Part shown: positions 8,287 to 16,871 of the stretch, piece after piece
Layout: the number at the start of each line of letters is the position of its first letter
Numbering within the stretch: the first letter of the stretch is position 1
NCBI RefSeq assembly: GCF_023660105.1
Contig: NZ_JAMHGA010000013.1
Coordinates: forward strand, 49,282 to 113,281
Direction of reading: 5' to 3'
Source of the DNA: Desulfovibrio aminophilus
GTDB taxonomy: Bacteria > Desulfobacterota > Desulfovibrionia > Desulfovibrionales > Desulfovibrionaceae
DNA: 64,000 nt
Position numbers and translations under genes: made by a program
Notes under the pieces: generated by a model
What the model saw: only the letters and a program-made list of their open reading frames with translations
What the model was told of the DNA's origin: nothing
Databases searched by the model: none

Positions 8287-9117
8287 ATGCGCGACAACAA
8301 GGCACTTTTCGTCCTGGCCCTGGTGGCCGTGCTCTGGAGCAGCGGCGGGCTGGCCATCAAGCTGGTGGAGGCCCACCCCCTGGCCATCGCCGGGCTGCGC
8401 AGCGCCCTGGCCCTGCTGACCCTGCTGGCCATCACGCGCTTCCGGCCCGGGCTCACCTGGTCGCGCACCCAGATCCTGGGCGGGGTCTGCTACATGATCC
8501 TGCTCGTCACCGGGGTCACGGCCACCCGCCTGACCACGGCGGCCAACGCCATCCTCCTGGCCTACACCGCGCCGGTCTACGTGGCCCTGATCGCGCCGAG
8601 GCTCCTGGGCGAACCCACGCGCCGCGCGGACTGGATCATGATCGCCGCGGTCCTGGGCGGCATGACCCTGTTCTTCATGGACCGGCTCTCCGCCGGGGGA
8701 TTCTGGGGCAACGTGCTGGCCGTGGGCACGGGCGCGGGCTACGCGGGCTTCACCCTCTGCATGCGGGCCCAGAAGGACGCCTCGCCCCTGGGCACGGCCT
8801 GCCTGGGCCACGGCTTCTCCGCGATCCTGGGCCTGCCCTTTCTCCTGGCCGCGCCCTGGCCGGACGCGGCCTCCTGGGCCGGATTCCTCTACCTGGGCGT
8901 GATCCAGCAGGGCGTGTCCCTGGCGCTCTACTCCTGGTCCATCCGCCGCCTGAACGCGCTCACGGCCATCATCGTCATGACCCTGGAACCGATCCTCAAC
9001 CCGGTCTGGGTGGCCATCGGCGTGGGCGAGACGCCCGGCCCCTTCGCCCTGGCGGGCGGAATCGTGGTGCTCACGGCCGTGACCGTCCGGGGCCTGCGCA
9101 GCGCCCGGGGCGCATAG
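8287..9117 (+). CDS. EamA/DMT family permease
   Basis: The 276-residue product consists of two tandem EamA repeats, about residues 8-135 and 148-272, each with five membrane segments, as in drug/metabolite exporters of the RhaT/YdcZ type. Repeat one starts LVAVLWSSGGLAIKLVE and repeat two ends MTLEPILNPVWVAIGVGE, a typical signature near the penultimate helix. The likely role is export of an amino acid or metabolite through the inner membrane. The ATG start at 8287 fits the family; upstream in-frame ATG codons fall inside the divergent methyltransferase promoter region. There is no sign of an operon. Confidence 0.88.
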   Translation: MRDNKALFVLALVAVLWSSGGLAIKLVEAHPLAIAGLRSALALLTLLAITRFRPGLTWSRTQILGGVCYMILLVTGVTATRLTTAANAILLAYTAPVYVALIAPRLLGEPTRRADWIMIAAVLGGMTLFFMDRLSAGGFWGNVLAVGTGAGYAGFTLCMRAQKDASPLGTACLGHGFSAILGLPFLLAAPWPDAASWAGFLYLGVIQQGVSLALYSWSIRRLNALTAIIVMTLEPILNPVWVAIGVGETPGPFALAGGIVVLTAVTVRGLRSARGA

Positions 9118-9222
9118 CCCGGCTCCGCCGGGTCACGGAAAGGCTGGGAGGGATGGGTGAAGTCTTAATGAAATAAATCGCATTTTTTCAGCAAGATACA
9201 TTCACAAAAAACTCTCGCCTTT

Positions 9223-10380
9223 TTACTCGCCGTCCTCATCCGTCTCCTGGTTGAGGAACAGCCCATAGTATTTCTTGAAGAAAAACAATCGGTTTCTTTT
9301 CCGCCCCGTGATCTCGACGACAAGTCCCAGGCGGAGAAACTCCCGAAACAGGGCGTTCACCGTGGGGATGGACAGGTCGAGGGCCGCCGCGACCTGTTGA
9401 ACGGTGACGAAGGGATTCAGGTAGAGTTGCTCCAGCAGGCGCGTGCCGTTTGGCGCGCGCCCCCCCAGGCCCATGACCTGGCCCTGGCTCTCTTCCCGCA
9501 GGCTCATGATGGCCTGGAAGGTCCGCACGCCCGTCCGCGCCGTCTCCCGGACGGCCCGAAGGAAGAACCGCACCCAATGTCCGATGTCGTTGGAGGCCCG
9601 GACCACGGTGAGGGCGTCATAATAGGCCCCCTTGTGGCGCTCGATGTAGGCCGAAAGGTACAGCGACGGCTTCTTCAGCAGCCCCTTGCCGATGAGATAG
9701 AGCGTGATGAGCAGGCGGCCGATCCGGCCGTTGCCGTCGAGAAACGGATGGATCGTCTCGAACTGATAGTGGCTGATGGCGATGCGGATGAGGTCCGGGA
9801 CCTGGATGGTCTCGTTGTGCCAAAACTGCTCCAGGTCGCCCATGAGCGCGGGCACCTCGTCGTGGTGCGGGGGGATGAACACCGCGTCCTGGAGCGAGGC
9901 CCCGCCGATCCAGTTCTGGGACCGGCGGAATTCCCCCGGAGTCTTGTGTTCCCCGCGAACCCCGCGCAGAAGCGTGGCGTGGGTCTGGCGCAGCAGCCGA
10001 TTGGAGAGCGGCAACCGCTCCAGTTCGCTGATCGCCGCGTTCATGGCCTCGATGTAGTTCCGCACCTCCTGCCGGTCGTCCCTCTTCTCCTCGGCCACGA
10101 ACTCCGCATCGAGCAGGACGTCCTCCATTTCCGTGCGCGTCCCCTCAATCCGGCTGGAGGTGTTGGCCTCCTTGACCACGTGCATGGAGATGAAGCGGTC
10201 GACGTCGGGCACGAAGAGCGAAAAGGCGTTCAGCTCGGCAAGCGCCGCGGCCGCCTGCTCCAGCAAGGTATGGATGCGGGCGTCCTCCCAGGTCCACTCG
10301 TGGTTGACGGGGGACGGGGCGAAACTCTTGTATTGATATTGCCGCACGAAGCTGCCCGAGACATAATCCTCGAAGCGCAT
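9223..10380 (-). CDS. Fic family protein with C-terminal winged helix
   Basis: The 385-residue protein contains the full Fic motif HPFLDGNGRIGR (near residues 209-220), with the catalytic His, the phosphate-binding loop and the second Arg, so AMP transfer to a target hydroxyl is expected. An inhibitory helix of the (S/T)xxxE(G/N) type (SSRIEG, about residue 72) lies in the N-terminal domain, which marks a self-inhibited class II Fic enzyme. Residues about 315-385 look like a winged helix (VQQVAAALDLSIPTVNALF), suggesting DNA binding. GGAGG precedes ATG 10380. The flanks, especially the 5' side, are strikingly AT-rich compared with the rest of the window, consistent with horizontal acquisition or operator sequence. 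Confidence 0.92.
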   Translation of the reverse strand: MRFEDYVSGSFVRQYQYKSFAPSPVNHEWTWEDARIHTLLEQAAAALAELNAFSLFVPDVDRFISMHVVKEANTSSRIEGTRTEMEDVLLDAEFVAEEKRDDRQEVRNYIEAMNAAISELERLPLSNRLLRQTHATLLRGVRGEHKTPGEFRRSQNWIGGASLQDAVFIPPHHDEVPALMGDLEQFWHNETIQVPDLIRIAISHYQFETIHPFLDGNGRIGRLLITLYLIGKGLLKKPSLYLSAYIERHKGAYYDALTVVRASNDIGHWVRFFLRAVRETARTGVRTFQAIMSLREESQGQVMGLGGRAPNGTRLLEQLYLNPFVTVQQVAAALDLSIPTVNALFREFLRLGLVVEITGRKRNRLFFFKKYYGLFLNQETDEDGE

Positions 10381-10432
10381 GTCCCTTCCTCCCCGATTTG
10401 TCCGGGCGCCCGGATTTTTCATACCGAACAAG

Positions 10433-10505
10433 TTAATTAAATTTTTAACCATTTATTTAATTAAAGACAATAGAAAATTAAAAACTCGAGGTGGGATTTA
10501 ATTAA
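10433..10505. promoter_or_regulatory. three ATTTAATTAA operator-like repeats upstream of Fic gene
   Basis: TTAATTAAAT at 10433-10442 and ATTTAATTAA at 10455-10464 form a perfect 10-bp inverted repeat, and a third copy ATTTAATTAA lies at 10496-10505. The first two start 22 bp apart and the last two 41 bp apart, close to two and four helical turns. The AT-rich tract stands out in this genome. The sites are placed to control the Fic gene on the minus strand, possibly by its own winged helix (inference). Confidence 0.55.
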
Positions 10506-10520
10506 TCTTCCCTGAAATGA

Positions 10521-10556
10521 AAAAAGGCGGGAGGTTTCTCCCGCCTTTTGTTTTCC
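10521..10556 (-). terminator. rho-independent terminator after DJ-1/PfpI gene
   Basis: GGCGGGAG and CTCCCGCC form a GC-rich stem with a GTTT loop, flanked by A and T runs. Read on the minus strand the stem is followed by a T run, which fits termination of the gene that ends at 10649. Confidence 0.75.
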
Positions 10557-10651
10557 GTAACGGAGCGAAGCTCCCCCGCCTTCGGCGGTCTTCGGAGCCG
10601 CTGAAAGGCGAGAGTCTCCCTTGCCTTTCCGTAAACCCCCGAAGGGGGTTA
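10556..10651. repeat. palindromic 3'-end repeat, copy 3
   Basis: The copy holds CCGCCTTCGGCGG, GAAAGGCGAGAG, CCTTTCCGTAAACCCCCGAAGGGGG, matching the shared modules. The TAA stop of the DJ-1/PfpI gene (10649-10651) is the last three bases. Confidence 0.6.
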
Positions 10652-11236
10652 GGGGTTGATGGTGGAGCCCAGGACCTGGAGGAACTTGCGCATCCATTCG
10701 GGATGGGCGGGCCAGGCCGGGGCGGTGACGAGGTTGCCGTCGACCACCGCGTTGCTGAAGGTGGCGTTGGGGCCGACGTAGGCGCAGCCCGAGCCCTCGA
10801 TGTCCGGCTGCACGGCCGGGTAGGCCATGCAGGTCCGGCCCTTGATCACGCCCGCGCTCACGAGCACCTGCTGGCCGTGGCAGATGGCGGCGATGGGCTT
10901 GTCGGCGGCGGCCATCTTCCTCACGATGTCGATGACCTTGGGGTCCAGGCGGATGTACTCCGGGGCGCGGCCGCCGGGGACGACCAGGGCGTCGTAGTCC
11001 TCGGGCTTCACCGCGTCGAAGTCCGCGTTCAGGACGAAGTTGTGGCCCGGCTTCTCGCTGTAGGTCTGGTGGCCCTCGAAGTCGTGCACCGCCGTGGCCA
11101 CCTTGTCCCCGGCCTTCTTGCCCGGACAGACGGCGTGGACCTCGTGGCCCACCATGAGCAGCATCTGGAAGGGCACCATGACCTCGTAATCCTCCACGAA
11201 GTCGCCCACGAGCATGAGAATCTTCTTCACAGCCAT
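10649..11236 (-). CDS. DJ-1/PfpI family protein
   Basis: The 195-residue protein has the single class I glutamine-amidotransferase-like fold of DJ-1/PfpI. The nucleophile elbow AICHGQQVL carries the Cys near residue 118, DYEVMVPF carries the conserved acidic residue near 17, and [13 protein letters not shown] is the family core strand. Members act as intracellular peptidases, glyoxalase III/deglycases or chaperones under stress; the choice cannot be made here. ATG 11236 follows AAGGAG. The gene is monocistronic, with its stop in a repeat element and a clear terminator beyond it. The region upstream separates it from the divergent zinc-finger gene. Confidence 0.9.
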   Translation of the reverse strand: MAVKKILMLVGDFVEDYEVMVPFQMLLMVGHEVHAVCPGKKAGDKVATAVHDFEGHQTYSEKPGHNFVLNADFDAVKPEDYDALVVPGGRAPEYIRLDPKVIDIVRKMAAADKPIAAICHGQQVLVSAGVIKGRTCMAYPAVQPDIEGSGCAYVGPNATFSNAVVDGNLVTAPAWPAHPEWMRKFLQVLGSTINP

Positions 11237-11373
11237 CGGCTTGTCTCCTTGTTCTGGGGGTTTCGCCAATGCTCCGGGTATAGCCCGAGGGCGGGGGCCG
11301 CGTCCAGTCCGTGGACCGGGAATCCGCGCGGGGCAACGATTTGTGACAAAAATGCAACTTCCCGTGCCGAAAC

Positions 11374-11428
11374 TTGACGGGACGCCTGGTCGTGCGTATA
11401 TCCCGCCGCTCCCGGCCGGGGCCGGGAG
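11374..11428 (+). promoter_or_regulatory. sigma-70 type promoter with 5' hairpin for zinc-finger gene
   Basis: TTGACG (11374-11379) and TATATC (11397-11402) are separated by 17 bp. A perfect 9-bp palindrome, CTCCCGGCC-GG-GGCCGGGAG (11409-11428), begins where transcription should start, so the mRNA would carry a stable 5' hairpin about 80 nt before the start codon at 11508. Confidence 0.6.
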
Positions 11429-11507
11429 GAGAGAGAGCCACACCTTGGGACCGGGATCACCCGGCCCTTTTCGTTCCCGGACCCGAACCGGGGGCAAGGA
11501 GGTTGTC

Positions 11508-11726
11508 ATGGCCGACGAAGTCGATATGGCCCAACAGGTCCACGAGCGCGAGGTGGCCGCCGCCATCTCCCTGATCGTCCACCGCCGCGAGGACGAAGGC
11601 CCGGAATACGTGGACGGCGTTCCCTGCTGCCGCGACTGCGGCGATCCCATTCCGGCCAAGAGGCTGGCCGCCCTGCCCGGCATCGGGCGCTGCGTGGCCT
11701 GCCAGGAACTCGCCGACCGGGAGTAG
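11508..11726 (+). CDS. DksA/TraR-type C4 zinc-finger protein
   Basis: This 72-residue protein has a short helical N-terminus and a C4 zinc finger of C-x2-C-x17-C-x2-C form (CRDCG...CVACQ) with the family sequence [11 protein letters not shown] between the cysteine pairs. It resembles phage and plasmid TraR-like proteins, short DksA relatives that can enter the RNA polymerase secondary channel. Whether this copy does so is inference: it is about half the length of DksA and keeps only the finger part. ATG 11508 is preceded by an excellent AAGGAGG site and by a good promoter with a hairpin leader. It sits alone between the DJ-1 gene and an export operon. Confidence 0.85.
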   Translation: MADEVDMAQQVHEREVAAAISLIVHRREDEGPEYVDGVPCCRDCGDPIPAKRLAALPGIGRCVACQELADRE

Positions 11727-11739
11727 ACCGGCCCCCGCC

Positions 11740-11768
11740 TTGCGTCACAGGACATAGACGGCTATATA
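11740..11768 (+). promoter_or_regulatory. sigma-70 type promoter of MacAB-like operon
   Basis: TTGCGT (11740-11745) and TATATA (11763-11768) are separated by 17 bp, and the first gene of the ABC export operon starts 68 bp downstream of the -10 element. Confidence 0.55.
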
Positions 11769-11835
11769 CGGCGCACGTTGCGCCGGTCGGCCGTCTTCCC
11801 GACGCCCTGCCCGGCGGACGCAAACGGGGCCCGGC

Positions 11836-13040
11836 ATGTCCGAAACCGACCTCTCCAAGCTGAGCATCGACAAGAGCGCCTGGAACGTCCCCGGCAAACG
11901 GAGGCGTTTCCCGCGCCGGCTGCTTGTCCTGCTCCTGCTGGCCGGGGCCGGGCTGGCGGCCTATCTCGTGCTGCCCCTGTCCACGACGGTGGAGACCACG
12001 TCCGTGACGCGGGTGGCGCCCTCCCTGGGCCTCACGGTGCTCAACTCCAGCGGCTACGTCACGGCCCAGCGCAAGGCCTCGGTGGCCTCCAAGACCACGG
12101 CCGTGCTCACCTGGCTCGGCGTGGAGGAGGGCAGCCGCGTGCGCGAGGGCGAGGTCATCGCCCGGCTGGAGCACGAGGACGTGCAGGCGGCCAAGGCCCG
12201 CGCCACGGCCGAGCTGCACGCCGCCGAGGCCGCCGTGGAAGCCGCCCGCGCCGAACTGGCCGACGCCACCCTGAACTACAAGCGGCTGCACGCCCTGGTG
12301 GACAAGAAGCTCGTGGCCCAGGCCGACTTCGACGCGGCCCGGGCCCGCTTCCTCAAGGCCCAGGCCGACGTGAACTCGGCCCAGGCCAATGTCCGCTCCG
12401 CCCACGCCGCCCTGGGCCAGGCCGAGGCCAACCTGGGCTACACCCTGCTGCGCGCGCCCTTCGACGCCGTGGTCCTGACCAAGAACGCGGACATCGGCGA
12501 CATCATCACCCCCCTGGGCGCGGCCGCCAACGCCAAGGCCAGCGTGGTCACCATCGCGGACATGTCCTCGCTCCTGGTGGAGACGGACGTGTCCGAATCC
12601 AGCGTGGGCAAGGTCCACACCGGCCAGCCCTGCGAAATCCTCCTGGACGCCGTGCCGGGCGAGCGCTTCCTCGGCTTCGTGCACATGATCGTGCCCACCG
12701 CCGACCGGAGCAAGGCCTCGGTCATGGTCAAGGTGGCCTTCGACCACCTGGACCCGCGCATGCTGCCGGAGATGAGCGCCAAGGTGGCCTTCCTCTCCCG
12801 GCCCCTGGCCGAGAACGAGCGGGAGCTCCGCCCGGCGGTCCCGGCCGCGGCCCTGGCCCGGCGCGGCGACCGCGACGTGGTCTTCGTGGTGGCCGACGGC
12901 GTGGCCCGCGCGACGCAGGTGGAGCCCGGCGAGCGCCTGGGCGACTTCGTGGAGCTGCGGAAGGGTCCGGCCGAGGACGTCCGGCTCGTGCTGAATCCCC
13001 CGGACTCCCTCGCCGACGGGGCCAAGGTGACGGTGCGCTG

Positions 13041-13041
<1 letters not shown>
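11836..13041 (+). CDS. membrane-fusion (periplasmic adaptor) protein of MacAB-like exporter
   Basis: The 401-residue adaptor has an N-terminal inner-membrane anchor (about residues 29-50), a split biotinyl-lipoyl domain, a long alpha-helical hairpin rich in Ala, Glu and Lys (about 115-205) and a beta-barrel/membrane-proximal part, as in HlyD/MacA/RND adaptors. It should link the ABC permeases encoded downstream to an outer-membrane duct; no TolC-like gene is in the window. ATG 11836 is preceded by a GGGGC-rich stretch but no textbook Shine-Dalgarno. Its stop codon overlaps the ATPase start (TGATG), so the first two genes are translationally coupled. Confidence 0.88.
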
Positions 13042-13719
<678 letters not shown>

Positions 13720-13745
<26 letters not shown>

Positions 13746-14877
13746 GAACCTGGCGCGGCACAAGCTGCGCAACGCCCTGACCGTGATCGGCGTGGCCGTC
13801 TCGGTGCTGGCCTTCGGCCTGCTGCGCACCACGGTGGACGCCTGGTACGCCGGGGTCGCGGCCTCCTCCTCCACCCGCCTCGTGACCCGCAACGCCGTCT
13901 CGATCATCTACACCCTGCCCATCTCCTACGGCGAGCGCATCCGGGCCGTGGACGGCGTGACCCTGGTCTCGGCCGGGAACTGGTTCGGCGGGGTCTACCT
14001 GGACGAGAAGAACTTCTTCCCCAACTTCGCGGTCCAGGCCCGCCCCTACCTGACGCTCTATCCCGAGATCATCCTGGACCAGGCCCAGAAGGAGGCCTTC
14101 CTGCGCGACCGCAAGGGCTGCCTCATCGGCCGCAAGCTGGCCGCCCGCTTCGGCTGGAAGGTCGGCGACCCGGTCACGCTCCGGGGGACCATCTACCCCG
14201 GCGACTGGCCCATGACCGTGCGGGCCGTCTACCGGGGCCGCGACACGGGCGTGGACGAGACCCAGTTCCTCTTCCACTGGGAATACCTCAACGAGTCCCT
14301 GCGCAAGACCACTCCGGCCCTCGTGGACCAGGCCGGATTCTTCCTCCTGGGCGTCCGCGCGCCGGAGCTGGCGGCCTCCGCCTCCCGGGCCGTGGACGCG
14401 ATCTTCGCCAACTCCCTGGCCGAAACCCTCACCGAGACCGAGCAGGCCTTCCAGATGGGCTTCGTGGCCATGAGCGAGGCCATCATCACCGCCATCCAGC
14501 TCATCTCCGTGCTCGTCATCCTGATCATCCTGGCCGTGGCCGCCAACACCATGGCCATGACCGCCCGCGAGCGGAGCCGCGAGTTCGCCGCCCTCAAGGC
14601 CCTGGGCTTCGGCCCCGGCTACCTGGCCCTGCTCATCTTCGGCGAGTCCCTGGCCCTCTCGATCCTGGGCACGGGCCTGGGCTGCGGCCTGACCTTCCCG
14701 GCCGCCGCGGCCTTCGGCGACGCCCTGGGCCAGTACTTCCCCATCTTCCAGGTCAGCGGCCTGACCATGGCCCTGCAGGCGGGCGCGGCCCTGGTCGTGG
14801 GCCTGACCGCCGGAGCCTTCCCGGCCTGGCGCGCGGGCCGCGTGGGCGTCGCCGAGGCCCTGCGGAGGATCGGCTGA
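13720..14877 (+). CDS. FtsX/MacB-like ABC permease 1
   Basis: The 385-residue permease has one membrane helix near the N-terminus (about residues 18-40), a large periplasmic MacB-core-like domain and three C-terminal membrane helices (about 265-380), the classical FtsX/MacB arrangement. The C-terminal part has the family sequence MTARERSREFAALKALGF before helix three. It pairs with the second permease to form a heterodimer driven by the ATPase encoded just upstream. The ATG lies 26 bp inside the ATPase gene, and its stop overlaps the next start (TGATGG), indicating tight translational coupling. Confidence 0.9.
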
Positions 14878-16043
14878 TGGCCTCGCTCTTCTCCTACAGC
14901 CTGCGCAACCTCCTGGCCCGGAGGCTGACCACGGCCCTCACCGCCGGAGGCATGGCCCTGGTGGTCTTCGTCTTCGCCGCCGTGCTCATGCTCGCCGAGG
15001 GCCTGCGCTCGGCCCTGGTCCAGACCGGCTCGCCCGGCAACGCGGTGGTCCTGCGCAAGGGCTCCAAGTCCGAAATCGAGAGCGTCCTGGACCGGAGCCA
15101 GGCCGCCGTGGCCGAGTCGCGCCCGGAGATCGCCCGGGGGCCCGACGGCCTGCCCGCGGCCGCCCGCGAGACCATCGTGCTCATCTCGCTGAACAAACGC
15201 TCCACCGGCGCGGTCTCCAACGTGACCATCCGGGGGATCGGCCCCCGCTCCCTGGAGCTGCGGCCCCAGGTGCGCCTGGCCGCCGGGCGCATGCCCCGGC
15301 CGGGATCGCTGGAGATCGCCGCCGGGCAGGGCGTGTCCCGGCGCTTCAAGGGCACGGCCCTGGGCGAGAAGCTGCGCTTCGCCCAGCGGGAGTGGACCGT
15401 GGTGGGCCTGCTCTCGGCCGGAAACACGGCCTTCGACTCCGAACTCTGGACCGACGCGGACCAGCTCATGGACGCCTTCCGCCGCGACGTCTACACCCTG
15501 CTCCTGGCCAGGCTCGCCTCCCCGGCGGCCTTCGAGTCCTTCCGCGCGGCCGTGGACACCGACCCCCGGCTCCAGGCCGAGGCCAAGATCGAGTCCGTGT
15601 TCTACGAGGAGCAGTCGGAGATGATGGCCCTGTTCCTGCGCATCATGGGCATCTCGCTCACGGCCATCTTCTCCCTCGGGGCCATGATCGGGGCCATGAT
15701 CACCATGCACGCGGCCGTGGCCAACCGCACCGCCGAGATCGGCACCCTTCGGGCCTTGGGCTTCCAGCGCCGGACCATCCTGCGGGCCTTCATCCTCGAA
15801 GCCCTGCTCCTCGGCCTCCTGGGCGGGGCCGCCGGGCTGGCCGCGGCCTCGGGCCTGCAATTCTTCACCATCTCCACCGTGAACTTCCAGACCTTCTCCG
15901 AGCTGGCCTTCGGCTTCAGCCTGACCCCGGGCATCGCGGCCGCGTCCCTGGGGTTCGGCCTGCTCATGGGCCTGCTGGGCGGGCTCATCCCGGCCGTGCG
16001 CGCCTCGCGGGTGAACATCGTGGACGCCCTGCGCGCGGCCTGA
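14877..16043 (+). CDS. FtsX/MacB-like ABC permease 2
   Basis: This 388-residue permease repeats the layout of its neighbour: an N-terminal helix (about 20-42), a periplasmic domain and three C-terminal helices (about 260-380), with NRTAEIGTLRALGFQRR as the family motif between helices two and three. The two permeases are only distantly similar, so a heterodimeric transporter is likely. Together with the adaptor and ATPase it probably exports a lipid, lipoprotein or peptide. It is the last gene of the operon, with about 105 bp to the nuclease-like gene and no obvious terminator between them. Confidence 0.9.
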   Translation: MASLFSYSLRNLLARRLTTALTAGGMALVVFVFAAVLMLAEGLRSALVQTGSPGNAVVLRKGSKSEIESVLDRSQAAVAESRPEIARGPDGLPAAARETIVLISLNKRSTGAVSNVTIRGIGPRSLELRPQVRLAAGRMPRPGSLEIAAGQGVSRRFKGTALGEKLRFAQREWTVVGLLSAGNTAFDSELWTDADQLMDAFRRDVYTLLLARLASPAAFESFRAAVDTDPRLQAEAKIESVFYEEQSEMMALFLRIMGISLTAIFSLGAMIGAMITMHAAVANRTAEIGTLRALGFQRRTILRAFILEALLLGLLGGAAGLAAASGLQFFTISTVNFQTFSELAFGFSLTPGIAAASLGFGLLMGLLGGLIPAVRASRVNIVDALRAA

Positions 16044-16150
16044 AACGCGCAACCCTCCGAAAAACCGGCGCGATCCGCTCCGGCCGTCTTGCCCTCCGTC
16101 CCCCTCCGGCGCTACAACGGTCCGGGCCGCCACGCGGCCCGGGAGCTTCC

Positions 16151-16627
16151 GTGCGGCACGCGATCCTCGCCCTTCCGGCCCTTCTGGCCTGGCTTCTGGC
16201 CCTCCCGGCGGACTGCCCCGCCTGGACCGGCCGCGTGGTCGAGGCCGCTTCGGGCCACGCCCTGCTCGTCCGCGCCCAGGACGGCTCCGACATCCTGGTC
16301 CGGCTCTACGGCATCGAGTCCCCCGGACCGGCCGAAAAAGCGGGTCGCGCCTCCCGCGAGGCCCTGGACGGCATGGCCCGCGACCGCGAAGTGGACGTGC
16401 TCACCGTGGCCGGGAACGGCACGCGCGTGGACGGCCACGTCATCCTCGACCTCCAGGACCTGAGCTCCGAGATGGTCCGCCTGGGCATGGCCTGGGTGGA
16501 CTGGCGGCACTGCGTCAAGGGCGTGTGCGACCGCTGGCTCCTCCAGGAACAGGAAGCCCGCGCCGCCGGGCTCGGCTACTGGCGCGACCACCCCCTGGGC
16601 AAACCCGCCGGCCGCGACGTGTTCTGA
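16151..16627 (+). CDS. secreted staphylococcal-nuclease-like protein, possibly inactive
   Basis: The 158-residue product starts with a signal peptide (HAILALPALLAWLLALPADCPA) and continues as an SNase/thermonuclease fold: RLYGIESPG, a middle helix, GTRVDGHVILD, then MVRLGMAWVDW. In active thermonucleases the first motif reads RLxGIDxPE, where the final Glu is catalytic; here that position is Gly. The first Arg and the later Arg seem conserved. It could therefore be a non-catalytic or altered nuclease-like protein of the periplasm. GTG 16151 follows GGGAG. The neighbouring exporter operon lies just upstream and may be cotranscribed, which is inference. Confidence 0.75.
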   Translation: MRHAILALPALLAWLLALPADCPAWTGRVVEAASGHALLVRAQDGSDILVRLYGIESPGPAEKAGRASREALDGMARDREVDVLTVAGNGTRVDGHVILDLQDLSSEMVRLGMAWVDWRHCVKGVCDRWLLQEQEARAAGLGYWRDHPLGKPAGRDVF

Positions 16628-16648
16628 ACGGGCCCGCGTGCAGGACAT

Positions 16649-16781
16649 TTCTTCGCCTTTCTACAAACCGCCGAAGGCGGCGCGGTCTTTCGCGGCTCCG
16701 TCGCGCTGCGCGCTCGCCCCGTGAAATCCCGCGCCGCGAAGGGCCCGTGAAAGGCGCATCCGACAAGGGTCTATGAAAGCA
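16649..16781. repeat. palindromic 3'-end repeat, copy 4a
   Basis: Downstream of the nuclease gene lies TTCTTCGCCTTTCTACAAACCGC followed by CGAAGGCGG, then a GC-rich palindromic stretch (CGCGGCTCCG...) and GTGAAAGGCGCATC. These match the modules of the other copies. Confidence 0.55.
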
Positions 16782-16782
16782 C

Positions 16783-16820
16783 AAAAAAAGGCGGGAGATG
16801 CTCTCCCGCCTTTTTGATTT
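16783..16820. terminator. bidirectional rho-independent terminator
   Basis: AAAAAGGCGGGAG and CTCCCGCCTTTTT form a stem around a short loop, flanked by A and T runs on both sides. It lies between the convergent nuclease-like and chemotaxis genes. Confidence 0.8.
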
Positions 16821-16871
16821 TCTGTCGCGGGCCGAAGGCCCCCGGCTTTCTGAAACAGGCCGAAGGCCTTA
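16821..16871. repeat. palindromic 3'-end repeat, copy 4b
   Basis: GGGCCGAAGGCCC, GGCTTTCTGAAACAGGCCGAAGGCC and the TAA stop of the chemotaxis receptor (16869-16871) repeat the modular pattern. Confidence 0.55.
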
